The notes: generated by a model from the sequence alone, not told the origin. Positions 45,959 through 57,352 are shown, numbered from the stretch's first letter. The stretch is DNA of 64,000 nucleotides from Dryocosmus kuriphilus (GCA_038277395.1 CM076190.1:234204618-234268617); one strand, 5' to 3'. Translations and numbers: made by a program.

Positions 45959-47282
45959 CGAGGTGTTATCGAAAAGTAAGGTGACTTTTTATTTTTATCA
46001 AAAAATATTTATTTATGCATCAATATTGATGTTTTCTCCTTCAAAGTAATCCCCCTCGGATATAATACATTTGTGACAGCTCTTTTCCCAATCCTGAAAG
46101 CATTTCTGATAAGCACTTTTTGGTATAGCCTTCAGGTTTTCCAGCGATGCGGCTTTTATGTCCTCAATCGCCGCAAAACGCCGTCCTTGCCTGGGTCTTT
46201 TCAGTTTTTAAAACAGAAAAAAGTCGCAGGGAGCCAAATCTGGTGAATACGGTGGCTGAGGCATGATTATGGTGTTGCTATTGGCCAAAAAATTACGAAC
46301 AAGCAATGACGTGTGAGCTGGCGCATTATCGTGGTGCAATAACCATGACTGGTTTTTCCACAATTCCGGACGTTGTTTTCGTATTCATCACGCGAACGGC
46401 GCATACTTCAAGGTATTACTCTTTATTAACTGTACGACCTTGTGGTAAGGACTCCTGATGCACTAAGCCATGATAATCGCAGAAAACGGTAAGCAAAACC
46501 TTGACAGACATTTGATCGAAATTGGCGTGCTTTTTTTGGTCTTGGTGATACAGAATGCTTCCACTTGGACGATTGAGCCATAGTTTCGACGTCAGAACCA
46601 TATACCCATGTTTCCTCACCTGCTATGATCCTTTTGAGCAAGTCTGGGTCGCCGTTGACGTTATTCAAAAGCTCCTGAGCGATGCTCACGCGACGGTTCT
46701 TTTGGTCAAAATTTAGCAATTTCGGAACAAACTTCGCTGACACACGTTTCATGCCCAAAAAGCAACTCACATTGCTTGGCACGAGCCAAACGAGATGGCG
46801 ACATCATCAGCAACTTCTCTAATGGTAATTCGGCGATTCCCCAACACTATCTTCTTCACCTCTTTAACGTTTTCATCAATTTTTGACGTGCTGGGACGTC
46901 CAGGTCAAGCTTCGTCATTAATACCTTCTCGGCCTTCCCGAAAGAGCTTGTACCACTTATAAACATTTTTTTTACTCAGAGTGCACACACCTTAAACCAC
47001 TGTGAACATTTCAAGTGTTTTGGAGCAATTAATTCCATTTTTTTACACAAAATTGGATGCAAGTCCTTTGATTCATTTTTTTCGAGCGCAGAAAATCGCC
47101 GAGCACGCAAAAACACTTCTAACCTTTATGCCTCTCACAAACAAACAAAAAATGCTATATAGCTGAAACTGGGCACATATATTTGGGACGAGTGTACCAA
47201 CATAACAAGAAAAGGAAACGATTATCGATTGTACGCATCCCGCGAAATTCAAAAAGTCACCTTACTCTTCGATCACACCTCG
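45959..47282 (-). mobile_element. mariner transposon copy B, near full length
   Basis: Flanked by TA (45957-45958 and 47283-47284) with terminal inverted repeats beginning CGAGGTGTKATCGAA.AGTAAGGTGAC. At 1324 bp it has the usual mariner size and the same family sequence as copy A, in opposite orientation. The transposase frame is broken in several places. Confidence 0.9.
46015..47100 (-). pseudogene. mariner transposase, copy B
   Basis: Reading on the minus strand, the 5' part (about 47100-46800) carries CTLSKKNVYKWYKLFREGRE and REVADDVAISFGSC, with stops. Frame 46782-46426 has FVPKLLNFDQKNRR and the first catalytic position as AGEETWVYGS, where the usual GDETW Asp is Glu. Downstream, HHDNAPAHTSLL (about 46340) and YSPDLAPCDFFLF (about 46230) preserve the second and third Asp of DD34D. 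A stop follows FFLF near 46210, then RRFAAIEDIKAASLENLKAI continues. The copy is inactive, and its retained and lost residues are complementary to those of copy A. Confidence 0.85.
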
Positions 47283-47290
47283 TACATCGA

Positions 47291-47386
47291 TCTTATCGGT
47301 TAGAAAGGAATGGGCGATAGTCAAGAATAGATAAGTCGAGAAGTCTCAATTTTCAACTATCGGCCATTTCTTTCTGATCCATAAGA
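47291..47386. repeat. Long imperfect hairpin beside mariner copy B
   Basis: TCTTATCGGTTAGAAAGGAA (from 47291) through GGGCGATAGT pairs imperfectly with ACTATCGGCCATTTCTTTCT through GATCCATAAGA (47356-47386). The stem is about 31 bp with roughly six mismatches and a loop of about 34 nt. It starts within 10 bp of the mariner's TA. It could be a small inverted-repeat element remnant or a pre-miRNA-like fold; nothing distinguishes these here. Confidence 0.5.
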
Positions 47387-47688
47387 CAGAACTGGACAGT
47401 GATATACAATTATTTGAAAATGATTTAACACCTCAGTCTAAGTTGATTCAATTAGGGATGTAAATAAACTATGCGAAAATATCGGACCCTACGCGAAATA
47501 ATCAATATGGCCGCCATGAGTGTAGTAGATACACAATGGACATAGTGCATAGCTTTAATCATTGTCTATTTTAATTACTAATTGGCAGATAGATGTAAAG
47601 TGTACTGCTTTCATAATTATAGATCCCTTTGAGTCGATTATTATTAGTCTTAAATACGGAATTTCCAATGGAACATCGAAAATTAACA

Positions 47689-47946
47689 ATGTTCGGTGGT
47701 TGTCGCTTCAGTGGCTGCGTCTCGCAAAAAAAAAAAAATTTTAATTTAAGTTTTCATACAGTGCCAAAGATTGAAGGCTTGAAAATCAGAAGGCGAATTT
47801 TATTTGGAGCAACTGAAGTGTTAGGTAAACACAATGAGTGTTCGAGAAAATTAAATATTAAACATGATACCCGCAAGTATTTACTTGTGTGTTCCTTACA
47901 TTTTGATGGAAATAATTACTGGTTTCCAGGCTTGTATAATAAATAA
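47689..47946 (+). CDS. Small THAP-like zinc-finger ORF
   Basis: The start is set at ATG 47689, just before the first Cys; the frame is open further upstream, with another ATG near 47668. It reads MFGGCRFSGC, then LSFHTVPK, then a basic segment, then LLVCSLHF and a final NNYWFPGLY. The spacing C-x4-C ... C-x2-H with FH-x-x-P and a trailing HF agrees with the C2CH THAP domain, a sequence-specific DNA-binding module of P-element transposases and host regulators. The frame is only 86 codons with nothing appended, so it may be one exon or a transposon fragment. The invariant Trp of THAP domains is not obvious. Confidence 0.5.
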   Translation: MFGGCRFSGCVSQKKKNFNLSFHTVPKIEGLKIRRRILFGATEVLGKHNECSRKLNIKHDTRKYLLVCSLHFDGNNYWFPGLYNK

Positions 47947-48797
47947 TAATTTAACGTAATTTAAAAATTTTTGAAGAGAACACTACTTACCGATTAATAT
48001 ATAATAACACAGCAACTATAAGTATGTTAACAACTGTGACTAGTTCCAGCCTTTCACGTGCAATTGGTTATTTCTACGCTCGTAGTTTCATTGTAATGAC
48101 CATCACAAACATGAGACTGACTGCAAGTATTTATTATTAACCTTTCTAATATTGTATGCAGTTTTGAAGTCAAGGCATTGTTTTAAAGACAAAGCGAGTA
48201 TATTTCGATCCTTTCGAGAATTTTGAGGGTAGATCTGCCCGCTACGATCCTACCAGAATTCAGAACATTTTGGCCTACAATCATATTCTTGGACGCAGTG
48301 GTGGCTCCTGCGTAACTATATAAATTATCTAAGTACACAAATAACATCTTCTAAATTAAAAACACACCTTATTTTCTGATTATTACTTCTACCGTATATG
48401 ATAGTATGTACATAGGCTACCTACATTGCGCCCATTTTGTTATGGCACTGCAGCGCCACTTTTAAAGTGGTGGATGTTTGTTTCCCAATAGAAAGAGAGA
48501 TTCTTACAATTAGATTGGATACATTGTGGAAACCTTTAAGAGGTAGTTGTGATACAAGCTTACACATTCTCACACATATTTGCTACTGCGTTCAGGCACT
48601 CGCAGACGGGAGTTGTTACCACCAGTGGTGATGTAACCCAAAAATAAAAAAATTAACTAGGACTCAAACTTCCGCCTGCATTTCCGGTTCCGATTTAATC
48701 GTTACCACTCGAAAGCAGGAGATTTGTGTCACAACTCTCCCTTGAGGGTCGCGAAGGCATCGGAATCCCACCCCTGATACACATTACTATAGGCATC
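47947..48797. other. Intergenic sequence left of the OTU transposon
   Basis: No gene is recognised; short open frames carry no motif. Confidence 0.4.
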
Positions 48798-48799
48798 TA

Positions 48800-49576
48800 C
48801 TGTAAGATTTTTTCATGTAGTCATCTCACTTTCGACGGGATTATCTCAGGAACTCGTACCGATAAAAATATGAACTAAACTTCATGTGCAGGGGTATTTA
48901 CTTCTGCGTTGATTTCATTCTGAACGGTTATTTTGTATTAATATGTCTAGGAGTTGTTACTATTTAGTTGATGAAAAGCACCAAAATAGTGCCCTTCGAC
49001 TACTTAGGTCAACTTTGCGAAGCTCCTGTTTTGCTAAAATTATCTACAAATTTTTCAAATCATTTGCATACATACTTGGATGACTTGAGAAAGAATATGT
49101 TTTTGAAAAAATTAAATATTTGTAAAAACGCAACTGCTATTACAGTTTTAAGCAAAAAAAATTATCTTGGATACTACTGCACCTACGACGACGAGACAGA
49201 GCTGCTCATGTTTAAAAAATCCAAAGTAATAACATTATACAACTAGATTTTATAAGAAACATGTTTATAAGAAAGAAGTATATATTTAGAAAATTGCAGT
49301 GAGTAAGCTACAATAGGCAGGGTTCTTTGTGTAATTGATATAGCCACCTCTTCTGTGTCAAAAAAATTTTTCCACAATTTTTTGGGAAAAATAACTGTGG
49401 GTTTTCGAAATTTTTTATACCTCGTCTTCTTATCGTCGTCTTCAATATTAAATACATATCAAATATCTATTTTTTATTAATATATTTAAAATACAAATTT
49501 TTATCAGTAAAGATAGAATAAGAATAATTATTAAAATATACATTTTTCATTTTTATTATTTTTTTATTCGTACATA
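48800..49576 (+). repeat. Left long terminal inverted repeat
   Basis: Aligns with the reverse complement of 58530-59162. Shared landmarks include GGGATTATCTCAGGAAC, GATGAAAAGCA, ATAGTGCCCTTCGACTACTT, CTACGACGACGAGACA and TAAATACAT.TGAAATATCTATTTT-like words. The left arm has about 140 bp (roughly 49205-49345) absent from the right. The frame 48968-49246 within the arm is not conserved in the other arm, so I do not call it a gene. Confidence 0.8.
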
Positions 49577-49578
49577 TT

Positions 49579-51060
49579 TTATGCAATATTAGAGCAAGAA
49601 CGTGTCTGAAATTTTTTTCTCTGAAGCAATATTTCAAAACTTCCGAAATAAATAATATCATTTGAAGTCCTTTGCTTACCTTCTTCATCTTCATAATCTG
49701 TTGTTGATTCACTCTCACTACCATCATCCGTATCACTGTCGTCTTGAAGATTAATAACAATAGAATTAAAACGAATATTTTCATGATGTCGCCCAAAGGA
49801 TTCATCCATTCCTTTTTCAATTCCTCTGTAATTTTTTTCGAATTTCTGGACATGTTCAACACATTTTGACCATAAGGAAGATGGCACAGAGTCTAATGCG
49901 TCGTGACATAGCTGGAGGAAATCGCGGATTTTATATGTTTTGCTTGCGCTAGCAACTTTTCTTCTCACGTTTGCCCAAATCAATTTATTAGCATTGAGTT
50001 TGCAATGAGCCACTGGCAGCCAAGGCAGTTTCACTTCATCTCTTCGAATTTCCCGAGTTATGTTTTCCAATAAGTAACAATTTGGAAACCGGCAAGGTTT
50101 GCACATATCTAAAAGATTTATTTTCATTATCATGCCGTATTCTGCAACACCAGGTGGAAGCGGAACTCTTCTTTCCTTCATCCATTCAATGATCGCTGCT
50201 TCTTTCCAAGAATGTGTAGGGTTTCGGAATTCCGGGTCAAGCATTGTATGGTAAGGTGCTTGGTCGACGATGATGACAGACTTTGCAGGTATCGTTCACA
50301 AGATTTGACGAAACCATTCTTCGAAATGTATCTTGTTCATTTCTTCATGATAGTCGTCAGTTCCTGCCCTACCAATGAAGCACAGCTTGCCGCTCGCTGA
50401 TCCGCTCTTGATGGAATGATGAAGCCTCCCTGGTATCTTCCGAATTGTTGGACGTGACGGCCGTAATAATCATAATTATCATTATTTTTGCGCGTAACGC
50501 AATCGAGCCATTCACTTTTTAAACAATAATTGGCGCAACACCACGTTTCGTCCTGATAGAGTAGTATATTCCAATCATTGTCCCTATATTCCTTTATCAG
50601 TCTTAAATATTGAGCTCGTTTTCCAGCTACAGTGAAGCTTTATATAAGAACTGGACGTTTATTCAATTTCCTATATTTGAATTTCATTTTCAGCAACAAG
50701 AATTGCATCTTTGATGCAGAAAACTGTGGCAAATCAGAAATATTATGCTGTAACTGTTGATGAATACTTTTTATAGTGGGAATAGTTTTTTAATTATATG
50801 AATAAAAAATTATTCTTCTGATTACTCCCTTCGTGAAGTCATCCACCTCAATGCGTTTGTTTGCATTGGTAACGCGACGTTCTTCAAAACGGTCTCCATT
50901 TTCTCTTTTAACACTCTCCTTACGCTGTGTTCCGAAAATCCTAAGCAGTTTGCAAATCGCTTTTGCACTTGCGAAAAGTCATTGCTTACATCAGCACCTT
51001 TTTCACTTTCAAAATAATTTATAGACCGCATTATCAATGTCTGCACCTTCACATCTAGTA
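49579..51060 (-). pseudogene. Tc1/IS630-like DDE transposase, frameshifted
   Basis: The N-terminal part (51052-50822) reads MRSINYFESEKG..FSQVQKRFANCLGFSEHSVRR, a helix-turn-helix of the type leading this family. The middle is shifted: YQDETW (about 50541-50558, first catalytic Asp), then DYHEEMNKIHFEEWFRQIL (about 50350-50300), then IIVDQAPYH (about 50258-50280, second Asp). The C-terminal frame 50244-49579 (221 aa) has MLDPEFRNPTHSWKEAAIIE, LPWLPVAHCKLNANKLIWA and an acidic tail. In relatives the last motif is LNPIELIWA with the catalytic Glu (recalled); here that Glu is Lys, so catalysis would be lost even without frameshifts. The stop at 49579 lies at the edge of the left inverted repeat. 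Confidence 0.8.
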
Positions 51061-51194
51061 GTGATTTCCGTGCTTTTTCCCCCGGTATTTTTGGTTTCGA
51101 AGATATTGCACGCTTCTTCTGCTTTGGACTTTTTTATCTTCCTATTTTCATCTTCACTTCCTGACAAGCTTTTTGTCATTTGTGTATCCATTTA

Positions 51195-51900
51195 GGTTTC
51201 CATGCTTTCCGTGCTATCGGATGAAGTTTCGCCAGTTCCGTTCTTTTCTGTAGTTTTACCATGTAATGTGTTCTCACTTTAGGTAATAAGGGATGAAACT
51301 TGGCTGGCACTTGTTGTTTCATTCAGCTGTTGTGACATGGGTAGCAAAAGCTGAAAGTGACCACCTCTTGTCTCTCCAGTTGCTATTCCTGTGAGAAGTA
51401 AATGAACAGTGGGTACAGTGGAATCAACGAAATATTTACACGTAAAGTACTTATAAATTACAGTTTCCTCATCTGAAACGCCGATTCTCATTTGACGCAC
51501 AAGAAATATATTTAATTTCAATGAGAAGGAGGCTGCACGGACTTCTAATTTCGATGCGTATGTGTGCCTGAAGCACCCATGTCCACTGCCCAGACGATAA
51601 TCTCTATGAATTTTATGATTCTGAAGAAACCCAATTTCATGCCATTTACGAACCACATAATCAACTACAACTCGACGAATTTTAGAAGGGATAGAGTTTC
51701 CCTTTACCACAGATAAGGACTTCAATAAGCAACCACCATGACCACCACAATCTTTTATTAAAAATTTAACACCGTCGACATTGATCATATTGAAAAAATT
51801 TCCACAATGTATCCGTGAACACGTATAATAATATTCACTGATTTGAAGGAACACAACCAGAAATAGGCTTTTAGTTAGTGAGATATCCACGGTATCCAAG
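51195..51900 (-). pseudogene. OTU-like cysteine protease domain, 5' end lost
   Basis: The frame is open from the BEL junction (51900) to TAA at 51279, and continues past it in the same frame to 51195 and on to about 51009. Key parts are FLIKDCGGHGGCLLKSLS (the DGNCLFRS-like box with the candidate catalytic Cys), RRVVVDYVVRKWHEIGF, HTYASKLEVRAASFSLKLN (the 'YGT.LE..AA...F...I' helix) and GGHFQLLLP with the candidate catalytic His. This is the OTU deubiquitinase order. Downstream, in the same frame, is a Ser/Thr/Glu- and Lys-rich linker (SGSEDENRKIKKSKAEEA) that reaches the transposase helix-turn-helix after one frameshift. So OTU and transposase were probably one polypeptide (inference). No real start codon is visible; the 5' part lies beyond the BEL insertion. 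Confidence 0.6.
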
Positions 51901-52454
51901 TGTTTAAATCACGACGTTCAGCGCTTCGCGGGTTTCCCGCGGTGTGTTGTGGGCGCGCCCTGGAGTGGGGGTGGCGCGTTGCTCTCACTGAGAGGCCCAG
52001 TTCGAGTCAGTGTGTGACGAGCTGGCGGTTTGTTGCGTATGGGCGTGCTCTTGCCCATCTCCGACTTCTGTTTGTCAAGTGCGTGCTTCGGGTTATTCCG
52101 GGAGCGGGCCGTGTTATAATATTTTGCAAAGTGTTTTAGTGTTCTCTCAGTTTGTTTTCGACCCTCGGTGCAGGGCATTCGGAGCTGGTTATTGTGAAGC
52201 CCACTACATTGTCGAGCCTCTCCGTGTTAGTATAAATGATTTGATTTAGTTGCCGTTGTACGGCGGGTGGTTTAAGTTGTGTTGTTTTGTGAGGTGCAAC
52301 GGCGGTGATTTGTGCCACAGACTCGTCCATTCACATCTACGATTGAATAAAGGAATTCATTCGACAAAACAAGAGAGCCTTTGTCTTCCCTTCTTTTTGC
52401 GAGCAGCAACGCTCTCTCTTTATTGCTTGAACCAGCCTTCTACCTGAACGAACA
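51901..52454 (+). repeat. 5' LTR of BEL/Pao element
   Basis: Starts TGTTTAAATCACGACG and ends CTGAACGAACA. It has a short palindrome, CGCGGGTTTCCCGCG, near its start. Confidence 0.9.
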
Positions 52455-52456
52455 AT

Positions 52457-52474
52457 TGGTCCCTCGAGCCGGAT
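52457..52474 (+). promoter_or_regulatory. Primer-binding site, tRNA-Tyr type
   Basis: TGGTCCCTCGAGCCGGAT lies two bases after the LTR. It matches the complement of the 3' end of insect tRNA-Tyr (...CCGGCTCGAAGGACCA, recalled) with one mismatch. Confidence 0.7.
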
Positions 52475-52619
52475 TTAGCTGAGTGGTGAATTTGCAGACG
52501 CTTCAATGTCATCAAGTGAGTGAACTTGTAAACATTTATTCAATTGAAAGGGTGTAAGGAATACATGGAATTTACAACTGCTAGCATAAATGTGTAAATG
52601 AGGCAAAGGAATCAATTAT

Positions 52620-52733
52620 CTCGCTCGTAAACACAAACCATTTGAGTGAGCTCGAGAATTCCGGGATAAAAGGTAGCTCGCTCGTAAACTCAAACCAGTT
52701 GAGTGAGCTCGAGACTTCCGAGAAAAAAGGAAA
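52620..52733 (+). repeat. 57-bp tandem duplication in BEL leader
   Basis: Two units (52620-52676 and 52677-52733) share CTCGCTCGTAAA, CAAACCA, TTGAGTGAGCTCGAGA and TTCCG.GA. Each contains GAGTGAGCTC. The surrounding leader (52475-53411) is non-coding. Confidence 0.75.
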
Positions 52734-53411
52734 AAGGGGCCATAGCGACTAAAGGTATATACAGTCCATGCAAAACTATACAAGGCCACAGTGAGAAAGT
52801 GATAGCACGTGCACAGCATAGGACAGGGTGGGATATCTTCTCTCTCTCTGGGATATGAGTCGACATCCATGTGATGTGTTGACGTACCTATTGTCTTTCT
52901 CACTCATTCAGCGAAACATGTGATGCGGTCTGTACAAGCACACTTCTCTCTTTTGCTATTCCTTTCTCAATGGTAGTTTGCGTGTCTTGCTCGGGTTCAT
53001 GCGCTAACTAAAAGGGTACAGGAGACAGATTGGAGATTTAATAAGGGATTATTAACCGATGATTATGCATTCAATTCATTACTCATAATTGTGATTAATT
53101 ACTAGCAATTGTTAAATTCGTTTATCACTAATTATTGACTATTATATCATTAATTTGAGGAAGATAAAATATAATTAATACAATATAGTTGGTTGTAAAA
53201 TATAACTGGTATCTGGTGTACATTATATGGTACAATATATTATATAATGTATGAAATAGAATTACTTATAATTTATTTGACATTAATTTCAAGATCAAAC
53301 TCAGTCATGGTCGAGCGAATGAGTATGTGAATGTTTATAAAATAAATTCCGCTCACAAGCAGCGTCGAATTATCATGTGAAACAAAACAAATATAATTCA
53401 GAGCGAAGAAA

Positions 53412-55427
53412 ATGGACAAACTACTGGCCACTCAACAAGCTCTTCTCAGGGTTATTCGAAACTTTACGGCAACAGTGATCGCTATCCCCGATGACAAATG
53501 GACAATAGGCGTGGTACAGGCACGGTTGGAACTTCTCAATTCTTACTGGACAGACTTTCAAAGCAATCATTTGAACATGATTCAAAGCGACTTTGGCGAC
53601 CAGGGTGGATACGATCAAGAAGTCATCTACACTGAAATCGAGCGAGTTTACATCGAATCTCAGTCAAAATTATATGACCTCCGAGAAAGGCTGATCCCTA
53701 CATCTTCTGGGTCACGGACTCTTACAGGTGACGAGACCTTGGCCCTCCAACGAATGGGAACAACAAGCGCACGTCTGCCTCGAATGAACGTTCCGACTTT
53801 TTCGGGCCAGAGAGAAGATTGGAAGGTATTTCGAGATGCGTTTCAAGCACTCGTTCACAACGATGAACAACTCAGCGACGTACAGAGGCTCTTTTATTTA
53901 AAATCTCACGTGGAAGGAGAGGCGAAACTTGCAGTCGACACCTTTTCCATCACCGAGGCAAACTACACTGCTGCATGGGCTATGTTGGTAGCCAGGTACG
54001 AACATCCGAGATTGCTCGTACAAGATCACCTCAATATATTACGCAACCTCCGACCGTTGAAGGACGATAAGCTGTGTGAGAAGGTCTTCAACGATCATCG
54101 TCGCGAGTCCGATGGTCGTTACGTACTACGGCTGCCGACGAGACCCGACTTCTTGAACGTTCTCGGCGAGAGCTTTTCTGGCGCTCTGGCTACCTTACTT
54201 TCCTTACATCGACGCATGAAAAGAGATCCCAGGATGGCCGATGCCTACATTGCATTCATGAACGATTATCTACACCTCGGTCACATGAGACAGCTAACTA
54301 ACGAAGAAATGTGCAATCGCACTTGGCCGGTCAACCATATACCCCACCATGTCATCTGGCAGAGGGGGGATCAGGCTTCCCGACTTCGAGTGGTTTTCAA
54401 CGCCTCACGATCTACATCTACTGGATACAGCCTCAACGATGTCCTCTTAACCGGACCTAAACTTCAAACACACCTCTGGCGCGTACTCATCCGGTGGCGT
54501 CAGTACTCTGTGGCTTTCTGCGCCAACGTGAAGATGATGTATCGACAAATCAGGATCGATGACCGCGATGTTGATCTCCAAAGGATTGTCTGGAGCCCCG
54601 GGGAAGAGGAGCCCATCCAACACTTTCAACTGCTGACTGTTACCTACGGTGAATCCTGCGCTCCGTATTTGTCACTTCGAGTCCTTCAGCAGTTGTGCCT
54701 CGACGAAGGAGAACGATATAAAGAGGCGGTTAACGCCTTGACAAATGAGAGGTACATCGACGATGTGTTATCTGGAGCAGAGAACCTTGAATCAGCTCTT
54801 CACCTCCGGAACCAAATCATACAACTGTTGAACGCTGGAGGATTTCCCTTACGCAAGTGGATTGCCAATGACCCCGGCTTGTTGAGGGATCTTGCCGCTG
54901 AGGAGTGCCTGCGCCCATCATGTGTCAGGATATGCGAAGAAGGCCCAGTGAGTGAGCTCGGGCTTTTGTGGAATCCTCAGAGCGACAACTTTCTTCTGAC
55001 TCCACCAGTGATTGCGGCCTCTCAGAAGACAATGCGAGAGATTCTTTCAGCTATTGCTGGCGTCTTTGATCCTTGCGGGTGGTTGGCGCCAGTCACCGTG
55101 GTGGCGAAGATGCTCATGCAAGATCTGTGGCGAGCTCGGCTGAATTGTGATGAAGAGCTTCCAGCTTCAATGGCCCGACGTTGGACGAGTTTCAAAGAAA
55201 GCCTTCCATGCGTATCTCAAGTCACTCTGCCTCGCTGGATTCAAACTGGACCCCGTCGCCAAACACAGCTTCACGCATTCTCAGACGCGAGTCGCCGAGC
55301 AATGGCCGCTGTAGTGTATGTTCGAGTGCTGGACGAAGATCACCACGTGTCAACGGCGTTGTTAGCGGCAAAGAAAAAGCTGAATTCAATCAAAAGTCTC
55401 CAGCCATCTTCGCTGTCAGAGCCGTGA
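53412..55427 (+). pseudogene. BEL/Pao Gag fused to RT, protease deleted
   Basis: A 671-codon open frame. Residues ~1-100 are the Gag N-terminus. Residues ~120-212 are the DUF1759 capsid-like domain (PRMNVPTFSGQREDWKVFRD). Around residue 215 it jumps straight to the segment normally between protease and RT (KLCEKVFNDHRRESDGRYV). RT follows, with RVVFNASRSTSTGYSLNDVL, a degraded ANVKMMYRQI block and the catalytic RYIDDVLSGA. RNase H begins with HAFSDASRRAMAAVVYVR. The zinc knuckles and aspartic protease are missing with the frame kept, so a Gag-RT fusion is readable. The frame shifts near 55385-55427 inside RNase H. Neighbour: the next entry. Confidence 0.85.
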
Positions 55428-57352
55428 ATGACTATTCCACGACTTGAGCTGCGGGCTGCCCTGCTGGCCAGCAAGCTAATTCACACCATCGCCGACGACC
55501 TACACGTTGCCATGGAGGACTGCTACGCTTGGTGTGATGCACAAATCGTCCTCCATTGGATCCGGTCAAGTATGCCAGTGGGAAATTCACTTGTCGACAA
55601 CTATGTCAGTCACATTCAAGAGATAACGCCATCAACCATTTGGAGGTACGTTCCAACTCAGATGAATCCAGCCGACATTGCATCCCGAGGGACCGAACTT
55701 GAGGTACTTCTTCGTGACCGATCCTGGTTTGGAGGAACCGACTGGTTGTGTGGCTCGCCTTCCACGTGGCCCATTGCCTCATTGGATCTAGCATCGGTCA
55801 ACGCTGTGCAAACGTCAACCAGTACGAGTGCTCCCACACCCACCGACGTAGAGCTTTTGACCAAGTTCTCAGATTTGTATGTGCTGCTGCGTTTCTTGTT
55901 GCGAGTAAGCCGTTGGATTAGACAAAAGCTTCAACGTACGCCGACTCTTGCCGTACCGTCCCCTGCGACCGCAACGGAGCTGAACGATGCTTTTATTGTC
56001 TGTGTAAAATTAAGCCAGCGACATCACTTCTCATCAGAGTTGAGGAGCCTCAAAGAAGCTAGAGGTGTCATCTCGCGCCAGAGTCCACTTAAGGGATTGG
56101 ACGCTTTCATTGACCCTGTAGGCGCCCTGCGAGTAGGAGGCCGACTTCAAGGTTCATCACTGAGCTACAATGAACGTCACCCTCCAGTTGTGTCTGGTGC
56201 TTGCCCTTTATCCCAACTGATGATCGCTTGGGCTCATCAACGTTCGCTTCACGGCGGATTTCGCTCGACTTATGTGCAAGTGGTCCGATCCGCTTGGATC
56301 ATTGGAGGCCGACGCCGAATACGGGCACACATCCACCGGTGCCTCACTTGCGCTCGAACTCAAGCCCGACCTCTGGAGCAGACTATGGCACACTTGCCGC
56401 CTGAGCGAGTCAATCCAGTTCGAGCTTTCACTCATACTGGCCTGGATTATGCCGGGCCATTCAACTTACATGCTGCCAAGGGCCGAGGATCACGCACCAC
56501 CAAGGCCTACGTTGCAGTATTTGTGTGCTTCGCTTCGAAGGGATTACATCTTGAAGCCGTCGGCGCGATCTTAGCACCGAGAGCCTACAAGGTGCCCTGA
56601 TACGATTCGTTGGTCGACGTGAGAAGCCTGCCGAGATCTGGAGCGATAATGCCACTCACTTTCACCGCGCCGATTTAGAGATGAAGCAAGCTCTCGGCGC
56701 TATTCATTGGAACCAAGTGGCTGACTCTCTGGCAACTGAAGGCATCACCTGGCGCTTCATTCCTCCTGCAGCTTCTCACTTTGGAAGGCTTTGGGAGGCT
56801 GGGGTGAAGTCTTTTAAAACTCATCTCAAACGCATAGCTGGACCGAAGAATTTAACATATGAGGAATTCTCCACGTTGCTGGTGAGCATTGAAACAGTAC
56901 TCAACTGCCGACCGCTCTCTCCTCTCTCCAGCGATCTTGAGGACTTGGAAGTTCTCACTCCTGGTCATTTGCTAATCGGAGGACCTCTGGGGACAATCCC
57001 GGAGATTGTCACTGATGCGGAGGACCTTGATCGAGTAACGCATTGGAAGTTAGTGAAGGGCATGCGTGATCAATGTTAACGGCGATGGAGTAGCGAGTAC
57101 TTGAACACGCTTCAGCAACTACACAAGTGGACCCGCCGTCGCCCCAACTTACAACAAGGAGATTTTGTCATCATCTTGGATCCTTCTCTCATGCAACCCA
57201 ATGGCCGATGGCCTTTTGGTCGTATTACGCGCGTTCATCGAGGAGCTGATGGTCTGGTGCGTGCGGCATCCATCCAGACTGCCACTGGAGAGTACGTGCG
57301 ACCCATAGTCAAGTTATCTCTTCTGCCGATCGACTCCTCTACCAGCAGATAG
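55428..57352 (+). pseudogene. BEL/Pao RNase H, integrase and DUF5641
   Basis: Frame 55428-56600 starts IPRLELRAALLASKL (RNase H). It continues through YVPTQMNPADIASRG to the integrase zinc domain (HQRSLHGG..CLTCAR) and the first catalytic Asp in HTGLDYAGPF. It shifts near 56570. The next frame (to 57079) contains EIWSDNATHFHRAD with the second Asp and FGRLWEAGVKSFK with the Glu, so the DDE triad is visible. After a TAA at 57077-57079 the frame resumes (SEYLNTLQQLHKWTRRRPN) and ends with the DUF5641 tail (LQQGDFVIILD..PNGRWPFGRI). The whole gene needs two corrected frames and one stop removed to read through, so it is inactive. Confidence 0.85.

Noticed and set aside
48968..49246. 92-codon frame in the left inverted repeat
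   Set aside because: The matching stretch in the right arm is not open in the same frame, so coding is not conserved.
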